Positions 1 to 8,003 of a stretch of DNA of 22,793 nucleotides are shown piece after piece (the first letter of the stretch is position 1; each line of letters begins with the position of its first letter). This DNA comes from an uncultured Collinsella sp. GTDB taxonomy: Bacteria > Actinomycetota > Coriobacteriia > Coriobacteriales > Coriobacteriaceae. The position numbers were made by a program, and so were the translations under genes. The stretch is taken from assembly GCA_958447915.1 (NCBI GenBank), contig CAUDCB010000011.1:1-22793 (forward strand), given 5' to 3'. Under the pieces are notes generated by a model, which did not search any database, was not told the origin of the DNA, and was given only the letters and a program-made list of their open reading frames with translations.

Positions 1-177
1 ATCGAGCGGATACACGCCGGCGATCATATTGAGCAGCGTGGACTTGCCGGCGCCGTTGCCGCCAATCACGGTTACAAAGTCGCCGTCGTTAAGGGTGAGG
101 TCGACGCCGGTGAGTGCGCGCTTCTCGGTGACGGTGCCCTTGTTAAAGGTCTTTTTGACGTGCGAGAGCTTAAGCAT
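1..177 (-). CDS. ABC transporter ATP-binding protein, N-terminal part (cut by window edge)
   Basis: Only the first 59 codons are in the window; the gene runs off at base 1. The protein opens MLKLSHVKKTFNKGTVTEKRAL and contains a Walker A motif, GGNGAGKST, near residues 39-47. It is therefore the nucleotide-binding subunit that powers an ABC importer at the inner face of the membrane. Its ATG overlaps the end of the upstream permease gene by 8 bases (ATGCTTAA), which points to translational coupling and one operon with the permease and the lipoprotein gene. By family context (lipoprotein of the PF04392 type plus a LivH-like permease) this is the third subunit of the group often annotated as putative tryptophan/tyrosine transport. 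The substrate is not shown by the sequence. Confidence 0.93.
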   Translation of the reverse strand, partial: MLKLSHVKKTFNKGTVTEKRALTGVDLTLNDGDFVTVIGGNGAGKSTLLNMIAGVYPLD

Positions 178-1093
178 CTGCCTCATCTCCCCTCGTGTAG
201 GAGCTGCGGAGCTTATAACGCTCCCAAACCACGGGCACGCACAGGGCCACGGCAACGATTACGGCGGAGAGCAGCTTCATGTCGTTGGCGTCCATGCCCA
301 GCTGCAACACGATGGCGCGAATGAGGAAGTACACCACAGAGCCAAAGACGGCGGAGGCCAGGCGGACGCTAAACTGCGTCAGACCGCCGGGCAGCAGGCG
401 GCCGAGCACCTCGCCGATAACAATGGCGGCAAGACCGATAACGATGGCGCCGGTGCCCATGCCAATGTCAGCGTACTTCTGGCTCTGGCAGATGAGCGCA
501 CCCGAAAGGCCGATAAGGGCGTTGGAGAGCACGAGGGCAATCATCTTGGTGGAGTTGGTGTTGACGCCCAGGGCGCGGATCATGTACTCGTTGTTGCCGG
601 TGGCACGCAGCGCCGAGCCGATCTCGGTGCCAAAGAACCAGTACAGGATGGCGACGATGGCCACGGCCAGCACAATGCCCAGGATGATGGCAACGGTGGA
701 CTGCGGCAGGCCCGTCATGTGGCTGACGGATGAGAAGATGGTGCCCTTGGCAAGGATGGGCGTGTTGGATTTGCCCATGATGCGCAGGTTGATGGACCAC
801 AGACTGATCTGCGTAAGGATTCCGGCGAGGATTGCAGGAATCTCAAAAACGGTGGTCAAGATGCCCGTGACCGCGCCCGCGATGGCGCCGGCGCACATGC
901 CGGCCAGCACGGCGAGCAGCGGGTCGACGTTGTTATTGACGATGAGCACGGCGCAAACACAGCCGCCGAGGGCAAAGCTGCCGTCGCAGGTCATATCGGG
1001 GATGTCGAGCAGGCGGAACGTGATAAACACGCCGAGCACCATGATGCCCCAGAGGACGCCCTGCGAAACGGCGCCCTGCAATGCAATGAGCAT
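170..1093 (-). CDS. ABC transporter permease (TrpY-type, putative aromatic amino acid importer)
   Basis: A 307-residue, very hydrophobic protein with about eight to ten predicted membrane segments and the motif DMTCDGSFALGG near residues 33-44. That motif is typical of the permease family paired with PF04392 binding proteins. It forms the membrane channel of the importer whose ATPase follows with an 8-base overlap and whose lipoprotein gene lies 204 bases upstream. The ATG at 1093 is chosen because AGGAGGT sits 7 bases ahead of it. The C-terminus is charged (YKLRSSYTRGDEADA). The family is commonly annotated as tryptophan/tyrosine transport, but the ligand has been established for few members, so the substrate here is inferred. 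Confidence 0.92.
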   Translation of the reverse strand: MLIALQGAVSQGVLWGIMVLGVFITFRLLDIPDMTCDGSFALGGCVCAVLIVNNNVDPLLAVLAGMCAGAIAGAVTGILTTVFEIPAILAGILTQISLWSINLRIMGKSNTPILAKGTIFSSVSHMTGLPQSTVAIILGIVLAVAIVAILYWFFGTEIGSALRATGNNEYMIRALGVNTNSTKMIALVLSNALIGLSGALICQSQKYADIGMGTGAIVIGLAAIVIGEVLGRLLPGGLTQFSVRLASAVFGSVVYFLIRAIVLQLGMDANDMKLLSAVIVAVALCVPVVWERYKLRSSYTRGDEADA

Positions 1094-1197
1094 GCTTCAT
1101 ACCTCCTAGGATAGGGTGGACACGTGATTTTCCATAATAGCGGTACCAATGCATAAAAGAGCGGTGGACAGACGTTTTGTTTTACCTGAAACAAGCA

Positions 1198-1226
1198 GGG
1201 CGAACGCCGGTCTTTAGCGTTCGCCC
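1198..1226 (-). terminator. Hairpin between the binding-protein and permease genes (possible partial terminator)
   Basis: A perfect 10-bp stem, GGGCGAACGC (1198-1207) with GCGTTCGCCC (1217-1226), has a 9-base loop. On the minus strand it lies just after the lipoprotein gene and is followed by a weak T-rich run (TGCTTGTTTC). It could stop part of the transcripts, or protect the 3' end, so that the binding protein is made in excess over the membrane subunits, as in many ABC operons. The rest of 1094-1297 shows no gene. Confidence 0.5.
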
Positions 1227-1297
1227 CAATGACTCAGATATTGAATAACGCAGTAGTGGCGCGCGTGCGGGCCCTAGACGCGTTACCGCGCATGGCG

Positions 1298-2278
1298 CTA
1301 CGCGTCCAGAGCGGAAAGGTCGATACCCAGAGCCTCGGCCATCTCGTCGTTTTTGACGACGACCAGGTCCTTGCTCGAGAGTTGCTCAATCGGCATATCC
1401 TCGGGCTTGGCCTCGCCCTTCAAGATCTTGACGGCCATCTCGCCTGCAGCGTAGCCCAGGTCCTCATAGTTGATGGAGAGGGTGAACAGACCGCCGGCCT
1501 TGCACATGCCCTCCTCGCCAGTCACAAAGGGGAGCTTGTTCTCCTTGCAGATCTGGCCGACTTGCGAGGCGCCCGCGGCGATGGTGTTGTCGGTGGGGGA
1601 GTAGAGCGCGTCGACCTTGCTCACGGCGGACTCGACGACGGACTGGATCTCGTTGGAGCTCGAGACGGTGAAGTCGGTGTACTCCAGGCCCAGCTTGTCG
1701 AGCTCCTTCTTGGCGGCCTTGATCTGGACGTCGGAGTTGGACTCGGCGGTGCAGTAGAGCAGGCCGACCTTCTTAACGTCGGGCAGGACCTTCTGCATCA
1801 TCTCGAGCTGCTCGGCGACCGGGGTGAGGTCGGAAGCGCCCGTGACGTTGGTGCCGGGCTTGTCGTTGTCCTGGACCAGGCCGGAAGCGGCGTAGTCGGT
1901 GATGGCGCAGCCAACGATGGGGATATCAGCGGTGGCGCCGGCGGCAGCCTGCGCGGCGGGCGTAGCGATGGCATAGATCAGGTCGACGCCGTCGCCTACG
2001 AACTTGTCGGCAATGGACTTACACGTGGACTGGTCGTTCTGGGCGTTCTTCTGGTCGATCTTGACCTTAAGGCCGCTCTTCTTGATGGCCTTGACGAAGC
2101 CGTCGTTGGCGGCATCGAGCGCGGAGTGCTCGGTGAGCTGCAGAACGCCGATGGTGTAGTCGGAACCGGCGGCAGCGGAGTCGGAACCAGAGTTGCCGCC
2201 GCATCCGGCGAGCGGAGCGAGCGCGAGCAGGCCAGCGGAGACAAGAAGGCTCCTGCGGCTGATGGTGATGTCCTTCAT
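1298..2278 (-). CDS. ABC transporter substrate-binding lipoprotein (PF04392 / TrpX-type)
   Basis: A 326-residue protein. The N-terminus MKDITISRRSLLVSAGLLALAPLAGC is a lipoprotein signal with lipobox LAGC (Cys26); the paired arginines at 8-9 (SRRSLL) also resemble a Tat signal. The mature part opens with a Gly/Ser/Ala linker, then TIGVLQLTEHSALDAANDGFVKAIK, and includes GVDLIYAIATPAAQAAAGAT and KKVGLLYCTAESNSDVQIKAAKKEL, the pattern of a periplasmic-binding-protein fold of the type paired with TrpY/TrpZ. It should be anchored outside the membrane and deliver ligand to the permease encoded next. GGGGG lies 8 bases before the ATG. The ligand (aromatic amino acid or other) is not visible in the sequence. 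Confidence 0.92.
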   Translation of the reverse strand: MKDITISRRSLLVSAGLLALAPLAGCGGNSGSDSAAAGSDYTIGVLQLTEHSALDAANDGFVKAIKKSGLKVKIDQKNAQNDQSTCKSIADKFVGDGVDLIYAIATPAAQAAAGATADIPIVGCAITDYAASGLVQDNDKPGTNVTGASDLTPVAEQLEMMQKVLPDVKKVGLLYCTAESNSDVQIKAAKKELDKLGLEYTDFTVSSSNEIQSVVESAVSKVDALYSPTDNTIAAGASQVGQICKENKLPFVTGEEGMCKAGGLFTLSINYEDLGYAAGEMAVKILKGEAKPEDMPIEQLSSKDLVVVKNDEMAEALGIDLSALDA

Positions 2279-2310
2279 ATCATTACCCCCAGTATAAAAA
2301 TGGCTGGAAA

Positions 2311-2372
2311 CACTGCACTAGGAAAAAGTGCAAGTGGGACTATAGTAACGCCGATGTCCATTTTTACAATAA
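2311..2372 (-). promoter_or_regulatory. Putative promoter and bulged palindrome upstream of the ABC operon
   Basis: Read on the minus strand, TTGTAA and TACTAT are separated by about 16 bases and could be a sigma70-type promoter (about 4/6 matches each). Closer to the gene is an inverted repeat, CACTGCACT (2311-2319) against AGTGCAAGTG (2327-2336), with one bulged base; it lies within the expected leader and could be an operator or a small leader hairpin. No T-box or riboswitch fold was recognised in this short leader. Confidence 0.35.
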
Positions 2373-2437
2373 CCTGGCGGGTTTTTTAATACTGAACCGG
2401 ATGGGCGGTGCTGAGGAACGACGGACGGTAACGGGGC

Positions 2438-3235
2438 TTACGCTGCGGGCGCGGGGCTGTCTTCTTCGTCTAGCGCGGCAAAGAGTTTCTTGCCGTCGAG
2501 CAAACGCGTGCTGACGTTTCTCATGCGGCTGACCTCAACGGTGCGCAGGGTGTCGTCGGCGCTTCGGGTGTCGTAGACCGTTCCCAGCAGATACGAGACG
2601 CCATCGCGCTGCCTGATGGCAAAGGGCCGGACCGTCATCCGCACCACCTCGGTTTCGCCCCGGGTCATGACGTTTGAGATATCAAAGCTGACGGTTGTTC
2701 CATGGTCGATGGCCTGTTCGACGAGCTCGCACGTGTCGATACGCTTGGCGCGCGGACGCGTTGTCTTGACGGGCGCGTCGTTGGCGGCCGGTGCCGGTTC
2801 GGGCATATCGAGGTAGCCGCGAACATCGGCGCTCGCCATGGCGACCAGGTGCTGCGCCATGCTCTTTCGAATGGCTATGGGCGTCGATCGGTTGCGCATG
2901 ACCATGCCGTGGAGCCGTATGATTTCCTCGTCAGCAAGTGGGCGGGTGAGGAGCCGATAGCCCACGCCGCGTTTATAGTCGATTTCGTATCCGGCGTGAC
3001 GAAGTGCCGATATCGAGGTATAGATGCTGCGGCGTGCCGCCGAGATGGGCATGCGGGCGGGGTCGTCGGGATGGGCGAGGAGCTCGACCAGCTCATCGGA
3101 AAGCAGCGCTTTGTCCTCGCCGGTGTTCTCGCTCAAGAGCTGCAGGATGCGCACGGCGCGATAGGCTGCCATCGAGGCGGAGCCCCTGGTCGTGGTCTCG
3201 TAGTTTTCAACAACGGCTTCGGTCATGGCGCCCAC
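2438..3235 (-). CDS. WYL-domain transcriptional regulator
   Basis: A 265-residue protein, or 262 residues from the ATG at 3226. The N-terminal part (about residues 20-100) reads as a winged helix-turn-helix: SMAAYRAVRILQLLSENTG..., then SIYTSISALRHAGYEIDYKRGVGYRLL. The C-terminal part (about 170-250) ends with VRPFAIRQRDGVSYLLGTVYD and then TVEVSRMRNV, which fits a WYL ligand-sensing domain (YLLG in the WYLVG position). Such proteins are DNA-binding regulators that respond to small ligands or nucleic acid. The window does not show its target; it is co-oriented with the ABC operon downstream, 159 bases away. The longer start is GTG; AGGA stands 6 bases from the GTG and another AGGA stands 10 from the in-frame ATG, so the start is uncertain by three codons. 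Confidence 0.85.
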   Translation of the reverse strand: MGAMTEAVVENYETTTRGSASMAAYRAVRILQLLSENTGEDKALLSDELVELLAHPDDPARMPISAARRSIYTSISALRHAGYEIDYKRGVGYRLLTRPLADEEIIRLHGMVMRNRSTPIAIRKSMAQHLVAMASADVRGYLDMPEPAPAANDAPVKTTRPRAKRIDTCELVEQAIDHGTTVSFDISNVMTRGETEVVRMTVRPFAIRQRDGVSYLLGTVYDTRSADDTLRTVEVSRMRNVSTRLLDGKKLFAALDEEDSPAPAA

Positions 3236-3287
3236 GTCCTTTCCTTTTTTGGTGATGGCAGATCAGAGCCTAGGGCGCGGAGCCTGG

Positions 3288-3309
3288 CCAAGGACGCGTG
3301 GCGCCTTGG
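3288..3309. repeat. Small inverted repeat upstream of the WYL regulator gene
   Basis: CCAAGGACGC, a GTG loop, then GCGCCTTGG form a 9-bp stem with one bulged A. It lies 50-75 bases before the regulator start, so it could be an autoregulatory site or a leader hairpin. The surrounding 3236-3401 has no gene. A 13-base word, AGTTTTCAACAAC, occurs both here (3342-3354) and at the 5' end of the regulator gene (3202-3214). Confidence 0.3.
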
Positions 3310-3401
3310 ACGGTCGGTGGTTGCCGGCAAACGGCGGGTCGAGTTTTCAACAACCCTGCCTAACTGACCAAAACCTTGCCAAAAGCTTGACGAATGCTGT
3401 T

Positions 3402-3436
3402 GAAAAAGCGCCCCTCGGCGGATGTCGAGAGGCGCT
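3402..3436 (-). terminator. Rho-independent terminator of asnS
   Basis: On the minus strand, AGCGCCTCTCG pairs with CGAGGGGCGCT (11 bp including one G-U pair) around an 8-base loop and is followed directly by TTTTTC. It lies 48 bases after the asnS stop codon, the expected place for its terminator. Confidence 0.8.
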
Positions 3437-3483
3437 TGTGCGATGAGCGTTGGCGTGTGGCGATGCGAGCAAACGTCCGACGA

Positions 3484-4887
3484 TTAGAAGTCGGCGTTGC
3501 CCACGGTGCGCGGGTGCGGCAGGACGTCGCGGATGTTGCCCACGCCGGTGAGGTACATCACCAAGCGCTCGAAGCCCAGGCCGTAGCCGGCGTGCTTGCA
3601 GGAACCGTAGCGGCGCAGGTCAAGGTAGTACTTGTACTGGTCGGGATTCATGCCCAGGTCCTTGATGCGGGCCTCGAGTAGATCCAGGCGCTCCTCGCGC
3701 TGGGAACCGCCGATAATCTCGCCGATACCGGGAACCAGGCAGTCGGCGGCGGCGACGGTCTTGCCGTCCTCGTTCATGCGCATGTAGAACGCCTTGATCT
3801 CGGCCGGGTAGTCGGTTACGAAGGTCGGTCGCTTAAAGTGCTCCTCGGTTAGGAAGCGCTCGTGCTCGGTTTGCAGGTCGATGCCCCAGCTCACGGGATA
3901 GTCAAACTTGTGACCGGCGGCGACGGCCTGCTCCAGGATTTCGACGGCCTCGGTATAGGTGACGCGGGCAAAGTCGGAGTTGGCGACATGGTCCAGGCGC
4001 TCAAGCAGACCCTTGTCCACAAACTTGTTGAGCATATTGAGCTCGTCGGGGCAGGTTGCCATGACGTCCTTGAGGACATACTTGAGCATGGCCTCGGCGT
4101 TGTCCATGTAGTCGTTGAGGTCGGCGAAGGCCATCTCGGGCTCGATCATCCAAAACTCGGCGGCATGACGCGTGGTGTTGGAGTTTTCGGCACGGAAGGT
4201 GGGGCCAAAGGTGTACACGTCGCCAAAGGCCATGGCGAAGTTCTCGGCATTGAGCTGTCCGGAAACGGTGAGGCTCGCATGCTTGCCAAAGAAGTCCTGA
4301 CTCCAGTCAACCTCGCCGGACTCGGTGAGGGGCGGGTTTTTGGGGTCGAGCGTGGTCACGCGGAACATCTCGCCGGCGCCCTCGCAGTCGCTCGTGGTGA
4401 TGATGGGGGTGTTGACGTAGACAAAGCCCTGCTCCTGGAAGAAGCGGTGGATAGCGGCAGCCGCGACAGAGCGGATGCGGAACACGGCGCGGAACAGGTT
4501 GGTGCGCGGGCGCAGGTGCTGCTGGGTGCGCAGGAACTCGACGGTTGCGCGCTTCTTCTGCAGCGGGTAATCCGGGGCGCTGACGCCCTCGACCTCGATG
4601 GAGGTGGCAGAAAGCTCGAAGGGCTGGGGCGCATCGGGGGTCAGCTTGACGGTGCCGGTGCAAATGAGTGCGGCCGAGACGTTTTGGTGGGCGATCTCGT
4701 CGTAGTTGTCGAGTGCCTCGCGGTTCATGACGACCTGCAGGTCGCGGAAGCAGCTGCCGTCGTTGAGTGTAACGAAGCCAAAGTTCTTCATGTCGCGGAC
4801 GGATTTGACCCAGCCGGCAACGGTGACGGTCTGGCCACCGAGCGACTCGGCGTGCGTATAGAGCTGCGCGATTTTGGTGCGGTTCAC
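3484..4887 (-). CDS. asnS: Asparaginyl-tRNA synthetase
   Basis: Charges tRNA-Asn with asparagine in the cytoplasm, using ATP. The protein has 467 residues from the GTG at 4887, the usual size. It has an N-terminal OB-fold anticodon-binding domain (VTVAGWVKSVRDMKNFGFVTLNDGS), then a class II catalytic core. Motif 2 is visible as FRAENSNTTRHAAEFWMIEPEM and motif 3 as GYGLGFERLVMYLTGVGNIRDVLPHPRT. The N-terminus VNRTKIAQLY matches the family, and GGGAGG stands 4 bases before the GTG. An open frame continues to 5181, but that extension runs through the promoter and into the neighbouring gene's 3' end and is not family-like. AsnRS is distinguished from AspRS by the overall sequence pattern. It is monocistronic, with its own promoter and terminator. 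Confidence 0.97.
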   Translation of the reverse strand: MNRTKIAQLYTHAESLGGQTVTVAGWVKSVRDMKNFGFVTLNDGSCFRDLQVVMNREALDNYDEIAHQNVSAALICTGTVKLTPDAPQPFELSATSIEVEGVSAPDYPLQKKRATVEFLRTQQHLRPRTNLFRAVFRIRSVAAAAIHRFFQEQGFVYVNTPIITTSDCEGAGEMFRVTTLDPKNPPLTESGEVDWSQDFFGKHASLTVSGQLNAENFAMAFGDVYTFGPTFRAENSNTTRHAAEFWMIEPEMAFADLNDYMDNAEAMLKYVLKDVMATCPDELNMLNKFVDKGLLERLDHVANSDFARVTYTEAVEILEQAVAAGHKFDYPVSWGIDLQTEHERFLTEEHFKRPTFVTDYPAEIKAFYMRMNEDGKTVAAADCLVPGIGEIIGGSQREERLDLLEARIKDLGMNPDQYKYYLDLRRYGSCKHAGYGLGFERLVMYLTGVGNIRDVLPHPRTVGNADF

Positions 4888-4933
4888 GTATCCTCCCATA
4901 ACGGTTGTACGGATTATTTCCAAACAGTTAACC

Positions 4934-4962
4934 ATTCTAACCCGCGAGTGGGGGCGTAGCAA
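4934..4962 (-). promoter_or_regulatory. Putative asnS promoter
   Basis: On the minus strand, TTGCTA (4957-4962) and TAGAAT (4934-4939) are separated by exactly 17 bases, a good sigma70-type match (4/6 and 5/6). The predicted start near 4926 gives a leader of about 40 bases, too short for a T-box. Confidence 0.55.
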
Positions 4963-4993
4963 AACGTCAGGTGTGATGTATGGGCGCAACGTG

Positions 4994-5024
4994 GGCACCG
5001 CGCAAGCGCCGATTTTGCGGTGCC
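4994..5024 (-). terminator. Hairpin at the end of the acyltransferase gene
   Basis: GGCACCGC (4994-5001) and GCGGTGCC (5017-5024) form a perfect 8-bp stem that begins at the last base of the acyltransferase stop codon. There is no T-tract after it on the minus strand, so it may be a weak or factor-dependent terminator or a 3'-end stabiliser. Confidence 0.4.
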
Positions 5025-6958
5025 TAGTGCCCGCAGATGGCTTGGCGTATGAGGACGGCGTAGGTGTCGATTCCCGCCTGGGTGAGGTGTGTGCCGTCGT
5101 CGACAAGGTATTCGCTGTGGCCCTCCGAGGCACCGTTCCAGTCGATGACGCCGGCGTTGTCGTTTTGGGCACAGACGTCACGAATCGTCTGGTTATTGCG
5201 GTCCTGTAGTTCGAGCGGTACGCGCACGGTCACAAAGTAGATGGGCTTGCCGCCCACGGCATTAATCACGTCCTGCACCTGCTGGGGGTCGCGGATGAGG
5301 CCGTTGGTGCCAAGCGCGCAGATGACCACGCTTGGATCGTAGTTGGCACTGTCCTGTGCATAGACATCCTGGAAGGTGTAGAACTGGCGGCTCACCACGC
5401 CGTCGATGTACGCGTTGGGAAGCACCGCCTGAATACCGGGCTGTGCGCCCGCAGTGACCGAGTCGCCGATCATGAGCACGCGGGCGTCGCAGGTTCCGGT
5501 TGCCTCGTCGTAGGTAAAGCTCTTCCAGTCCAAGTTCTTGGGGACCTTTTCGGCGATAGGCCCTTCTTTGGGTTTTTGCTTGGTGGCGTCATCGGATGCG
5601 GTGTCGCTGGGTTGGGTATCTTTACCGGATGCGGGCTCGGCGCCCTTGTTGTTGACTCCGTTGTCCTGGGACGAGGTCGCGTTCTGGGTAAGCTCGGGAC
5701 GGAGCTGCTCGGCGCGGGCAGTGGCGATGCCTGCCCAGTCAAGCGGCGCGAAGGCAAGTGCGGCGACGCATGCGGCGCCAAGCGCGGGGAGCACCATGGC
5801 GGGCGCGAGGACGTGCTTTCTTGCCGTGCTGTCCTGTTGGGCCGGCTTGTGGGACCAAGGGCGTTCGACGAGGCGATAGAAAACCTCGGCTACCGCAAGG
5901 ATCAGTACAAGCTGTAATACCTGTTCCCACCAGGCGATGCGGGTAGTGCGGGTTGCGGGGTTCATAAGAAGCAGTAGGGGATAGTGCACCAGATAGACCG
6001 AGAATGAGCGCTGACCCAGCCAGACGAGCGGCTTGACCGACAACAGGCGACGCACGATGCACTCCGTATTCTGCACGCAGATAATGAGGAGTCCGGTGAC
6101 GAGGGCAAGCAGCAAAAAGCCGCCGCGGTAGAGCCAGGCGCTCTCTCCGGTCAGCATGAGTGCGCCGGCTATAACGGCAACGAGCCACGCGATAGAAATC
6201 GCGTTGACCTTTGAGATGCCCTTGTTGGCGCCGGGGGTATGGATGTCACCGCTCAGCATCTCGCGCAGACGCGGCGCGGCGATGGCGGCTAAGGCTCCGC
6301 ATAGAAGCTCGGCGGCACGGGCGTCGGTTCCGTAGTAGACGCGCGATGTGTCGGCGGTGGGATTAAACATGAGGACCATGGCTGCCGTCGATACAAGCGC
6401 GAATGCGATCGTGATGCCGATGGCGGTGTTGCGAGACCTGGTTTTGCTGCACAGCGCCATAAGGATGACCGGCCATACCAGATAGAACTGCATAGTGACA
6501 GCGCAGAACCACAGGTGCGTGAGCGGCGAGGGGAGCCCCGCGGCGGCGAAATACGAGACGTTGCGGAAGATGTAGAACCAGTTGCTCAAAAAGAGTGCCG
6601 ATGGCAGGGCGTCCTGCTGTACCTTGGGGAGTAGGCTCGGGGCCGCGATGTAGGTGGCGACGGCGGTAAGCGCGATGGTCACGACGATCGGCGGCATCAT
6701 GCGCGCAACGCGGCGGCAGATATAGCGCGGGTACGAGAATCCGTCGCGTGCCGTGGCTCGCATAATGCTTTTGGTGGCGAGATAGCCACTCAGCGTAAAG
6801 AAGAGTGTAACGCCCAAAAAACCGCCGGTCAGGCGGCTGGGGCGAAGGTGATATAGGACGACGCCGGCGATGGCGAGGGCGCGAAGCCCGTCGAGCGCGA
6901 CGATGCGTTGGTTGCGTTGAGGCGCGGCATGTGCGGCGCCCGTGGGTGTGTTTTGCAT
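5024..6958 (-). CDS. Membrane acyltransferase (acyltransferase-3 / OafA type) with C-terminal SGNH domain
   Basis: A 644-residue protein. Residues of about 15-360 form the acyltransferase-3 membrane domain: RIVALDGLRALAIAGVVLYHLRPS with the family's catalytic-type His, FFTLSGYLATKS, RRVARMMPP and about ten membrane helices. A further helix near 385-405 leads to a Ser/Thr/Lys-rich linker and an extracytoplasmic SGNH hydrolase-like domain, with IGDSVTAG (Ser block), ALGTNG (Asn block) and DGTHLTQAG (Asp/His block). Such fusions O-acetylate cell-wall or surface polysaccharides: the membrane part passes acyl groups outward and the SGNH part transfers them. The acceptor is unknown. The start is the ATG at 6958, since GGAGGA lies 7 bases ahead; an upstream in-frame TTG overlaps that ribosome-binding site. 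Confidence 0.92.
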   Translation of the reverse strand: MQNTPTGAAHAAPQRNQRIVALDGLRALAIAGVVLYHLRPSRLTGGFLGVTLFFTLSGYLATKSIMRATARDGFSYPRYICRRVARMMPPIVVTIALTAVATYIAAPSLLPKVQQDALPSALFLSNWFYIFRNVSYFAAAGLPSPLTHLWFCAVTMQFYLVWPVILMALCSKTRSRNTAIGITIAFALVSTAAMVLMFNPTADTSRVYYGTDARAAELLCGALAAIAAPRLREMLSGDIHTPGANKGISKVNAISIAWLVAVIAGALMLTGESAWLYRGGFLLLALVTGLLIICVQNTECIVRRLLSVKPLVWLGQRSFSVYLVHYPLLLLMNPATRTTRIAWWEQVLQLVLILAVAEVFYRLVERPWSHKPAQQDSTARKHVLAPAMVLPALGAACVAALAFAPLDWAGIATARAEQLRPELTQNATSSQDNGVNNKGAEPASGKDTQPSDTASDDATKQKPKEGPIAEKVPKNLDWKSFTYDEATGTCDARVLMIGDSVTAGAQPGIQAVLPNAYIDGVVSRQFYTFQDVYAQDSANYDPSVVICALGTNGLIRDPQQVQDVINAVGGKPIYFVTVRVPLELQDRNNQTIRDVCAQNDNAGVIDWNGASEGHSEYLVDDGTHLTQAGIDTYAVLIRQAICGH

Positions 6959-7091
6959 CGATCTTTCCTCCAATGTCGACCTAGCAGTCTAGCGCTCTGT
7001 GCAGACAAAGGAAGGGGGTTCGTGCGGTTGAACAACATGCCGCGGGGCGATGCTTCGCTACGCAAAAGCCGCACCTGCGTTGATGCTCAGC

Positions 7092-7129
7092 TGCCTATAT
7101 AGAAACGTTTCAGAACCTCTACATAGGCA
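7092..7129. promoter_or_regulatory. Inverted repeat with nested GAAACGTTTC palindrome, between crr and the acyltransferase gene
   Basis: TGCCTATATAG (7092-7102) and CTACATAGGCA (7119-7129) are 11-base arms with one mismatch. The arm/loop junction carries a perfect 10-base palindrome, GAAACGTTTC (7102-7111), with the central CG typical of LacI-family operators. The same 10-mer recurs in the crr leader (7808-7817). Neither strand has a T-tract, so this is more likely a protein-binding site than a terminator. The remainder of 6959-7193 shows nothing else. Confidence 0.4.
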
Positions 7130-7193
7130 AAAACAACAACACAGATGCGGCAAAGATGCACGGGTGGTTGAGCCTTTATGCGATGATGATCGG

Positions 7194-7757
7194 CTACTTG
7201 GTCTTGGCAACCAGCAGCGGATCGCCAAGCTTGACGAGCGGATTGCCGCCGATAAGCGTGCCAGACTCGCCGACGTGGTCGATGCTCTTGAGGCGGTCGA
7301 GCTCAGAGATGATGACGGTCACGATGTCCTCGTGACCGGCGGCCTTGATAGCGTTGCGGTCGAAGCTGATGAGCGGCTGGCCGGCCTTGACCGTGTCACC
7401 CATCTCGACAAAGCGGGCAAAACCCTTGCCGTTCATTTCCACGGTGCCCAGGCCAACATGGATGAACACGCGCAGGCCGTCCTCGGTGATCATGCCGATG
7501 GAGTGATTGGTGACGGTGGTGGCGCCGATGCGACCGTTGGCGGGGGCGTAAATGGTGCCGGTAATGGGCTCGATGCCGTAACCCTGGCCGAGCATGCCCG
7601 AGGCGATGGTCTCGTCGGGAACCTCACTCAGATTGACGAGCACGCCGTTGACGGGAGCGTAGATGACGCCTTCGCGGGTGGCGAAGCTTGCTGCGGGCGG
7701 AACGGACGCCTCGCCCGACGAAGTGAACGTGGACTTGAGCGAATCGAGCAGACCCAT
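7194..7757 (-). CDS. crr: PTS glucose-type EIIA protein
   Basis: A 187-residue cytoplasmic phosphocarrier of the sugar phosphotransferase system. It receives phosphate from HPr and passes it to an EIIB domain, and in many bacteria it also signals sugar status. The characteristic motifs are APVNGVLVNLSEVPDETIASGMLGQG, APANGRIGATTVTNHSIGM (conserved His85) and VFIHVGLGTVEMNGKGF, where His100 is the expected phosphorylated residue. No EIIB or EIIC domain is attached, and none is encoded next to it, so it probably serves one or more permeases elsewhere. The ATG at 7757 is preceded by GGAGG with 6-base spacing; an upstream in-frame start at 7835 is rejected because it would add a non-family N-terminus. 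Confidence 0.93.
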   Translation of the reverse strand: MGLLDSLKSTFTSSGEASVPPAASFATREGVIYAPVNGVLVNLSEVPDETIASGMLGQGYGIEPITGTIYAPANGRIGATTVTNHSIGMITEDGLRVFIHVGLGTVEMNGKGFARFVEMGDTVKAGQPLISFDRNAIKAAGHEDIVTVIISELDRLKSIDHVGESGTLIGGNPLVKLGDPLLVAKTK

Positions 7758-7807
7758 AGATGCCTCCAACGTATCAGGCGTGCATGTTGCACGCGTGTGG
7801 TTTGCCG

Positions 7808-7817
7808 GAAACGTTTC
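7808..7817. promoter_or_regulatory. GAAACGTTTC palindrome in the crr leader
   Basis: A perfect 10-base palindrome with a central CG, the general form of LacI-family operators. It lies about 25-35 bases downstream of the predicted crr transcription start, a position where a bound repressor would block transcription. It is identical to the palindrome at 7102-7111. Confidence 0.4.
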
Positions 7818-7848
7818 GTACGTGTTTCCCAGCACGGTCAGCGCTCCT

Positions 7849-7877
7849 ATTTTACGCTGCCCAACGATACCTCTGAA
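7849..7877 (-). promoter_or_regulatory. Putative crr promoter
   Basis: On the minus strand, TTCAGA (7872-7877) and TAAAAT (7849-7854) have a 17-base spacer (4/6 and 5/6 matches). Just upstream is the palindrome TGATATATCA (7889-7898), which could be an activator or repressor site. The divergent hydrolase gene starts at 8004, so the site lies between the two genes. Confidence 0.5.
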
Positions 7878-8003
7878 CAGCGATTTTGTGATATATCAGT
7901 TGAAGGCCAACTTATTGCGGGGGTGTTTCTGCGCCGCGGGCTCAAGTGGGGTACGCTAAGGTGCGAAAAACGAGTGCGCACGAATCGCACGGAGGGAGCA
8001 CCT

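Noticed and set aside
3862..4959. 365-codon plus-strand frame opposite asnS
   Set aside because: Gly/Val/Asp-rich antisense product without domains; asnS is certain on the other strand.
4888..4962. T-box leader upstream of asnS
   Set aside because: The predicted leader is only about 40 bases and lacks a T-box sequence and antiterminator.
4888..5181. N-terminal extension of asnS
   Set aside because: It would run through the predicted promoter and into the acyltransferase 3' end, and AsnRS normally starts at the NRTKIAQL segment.
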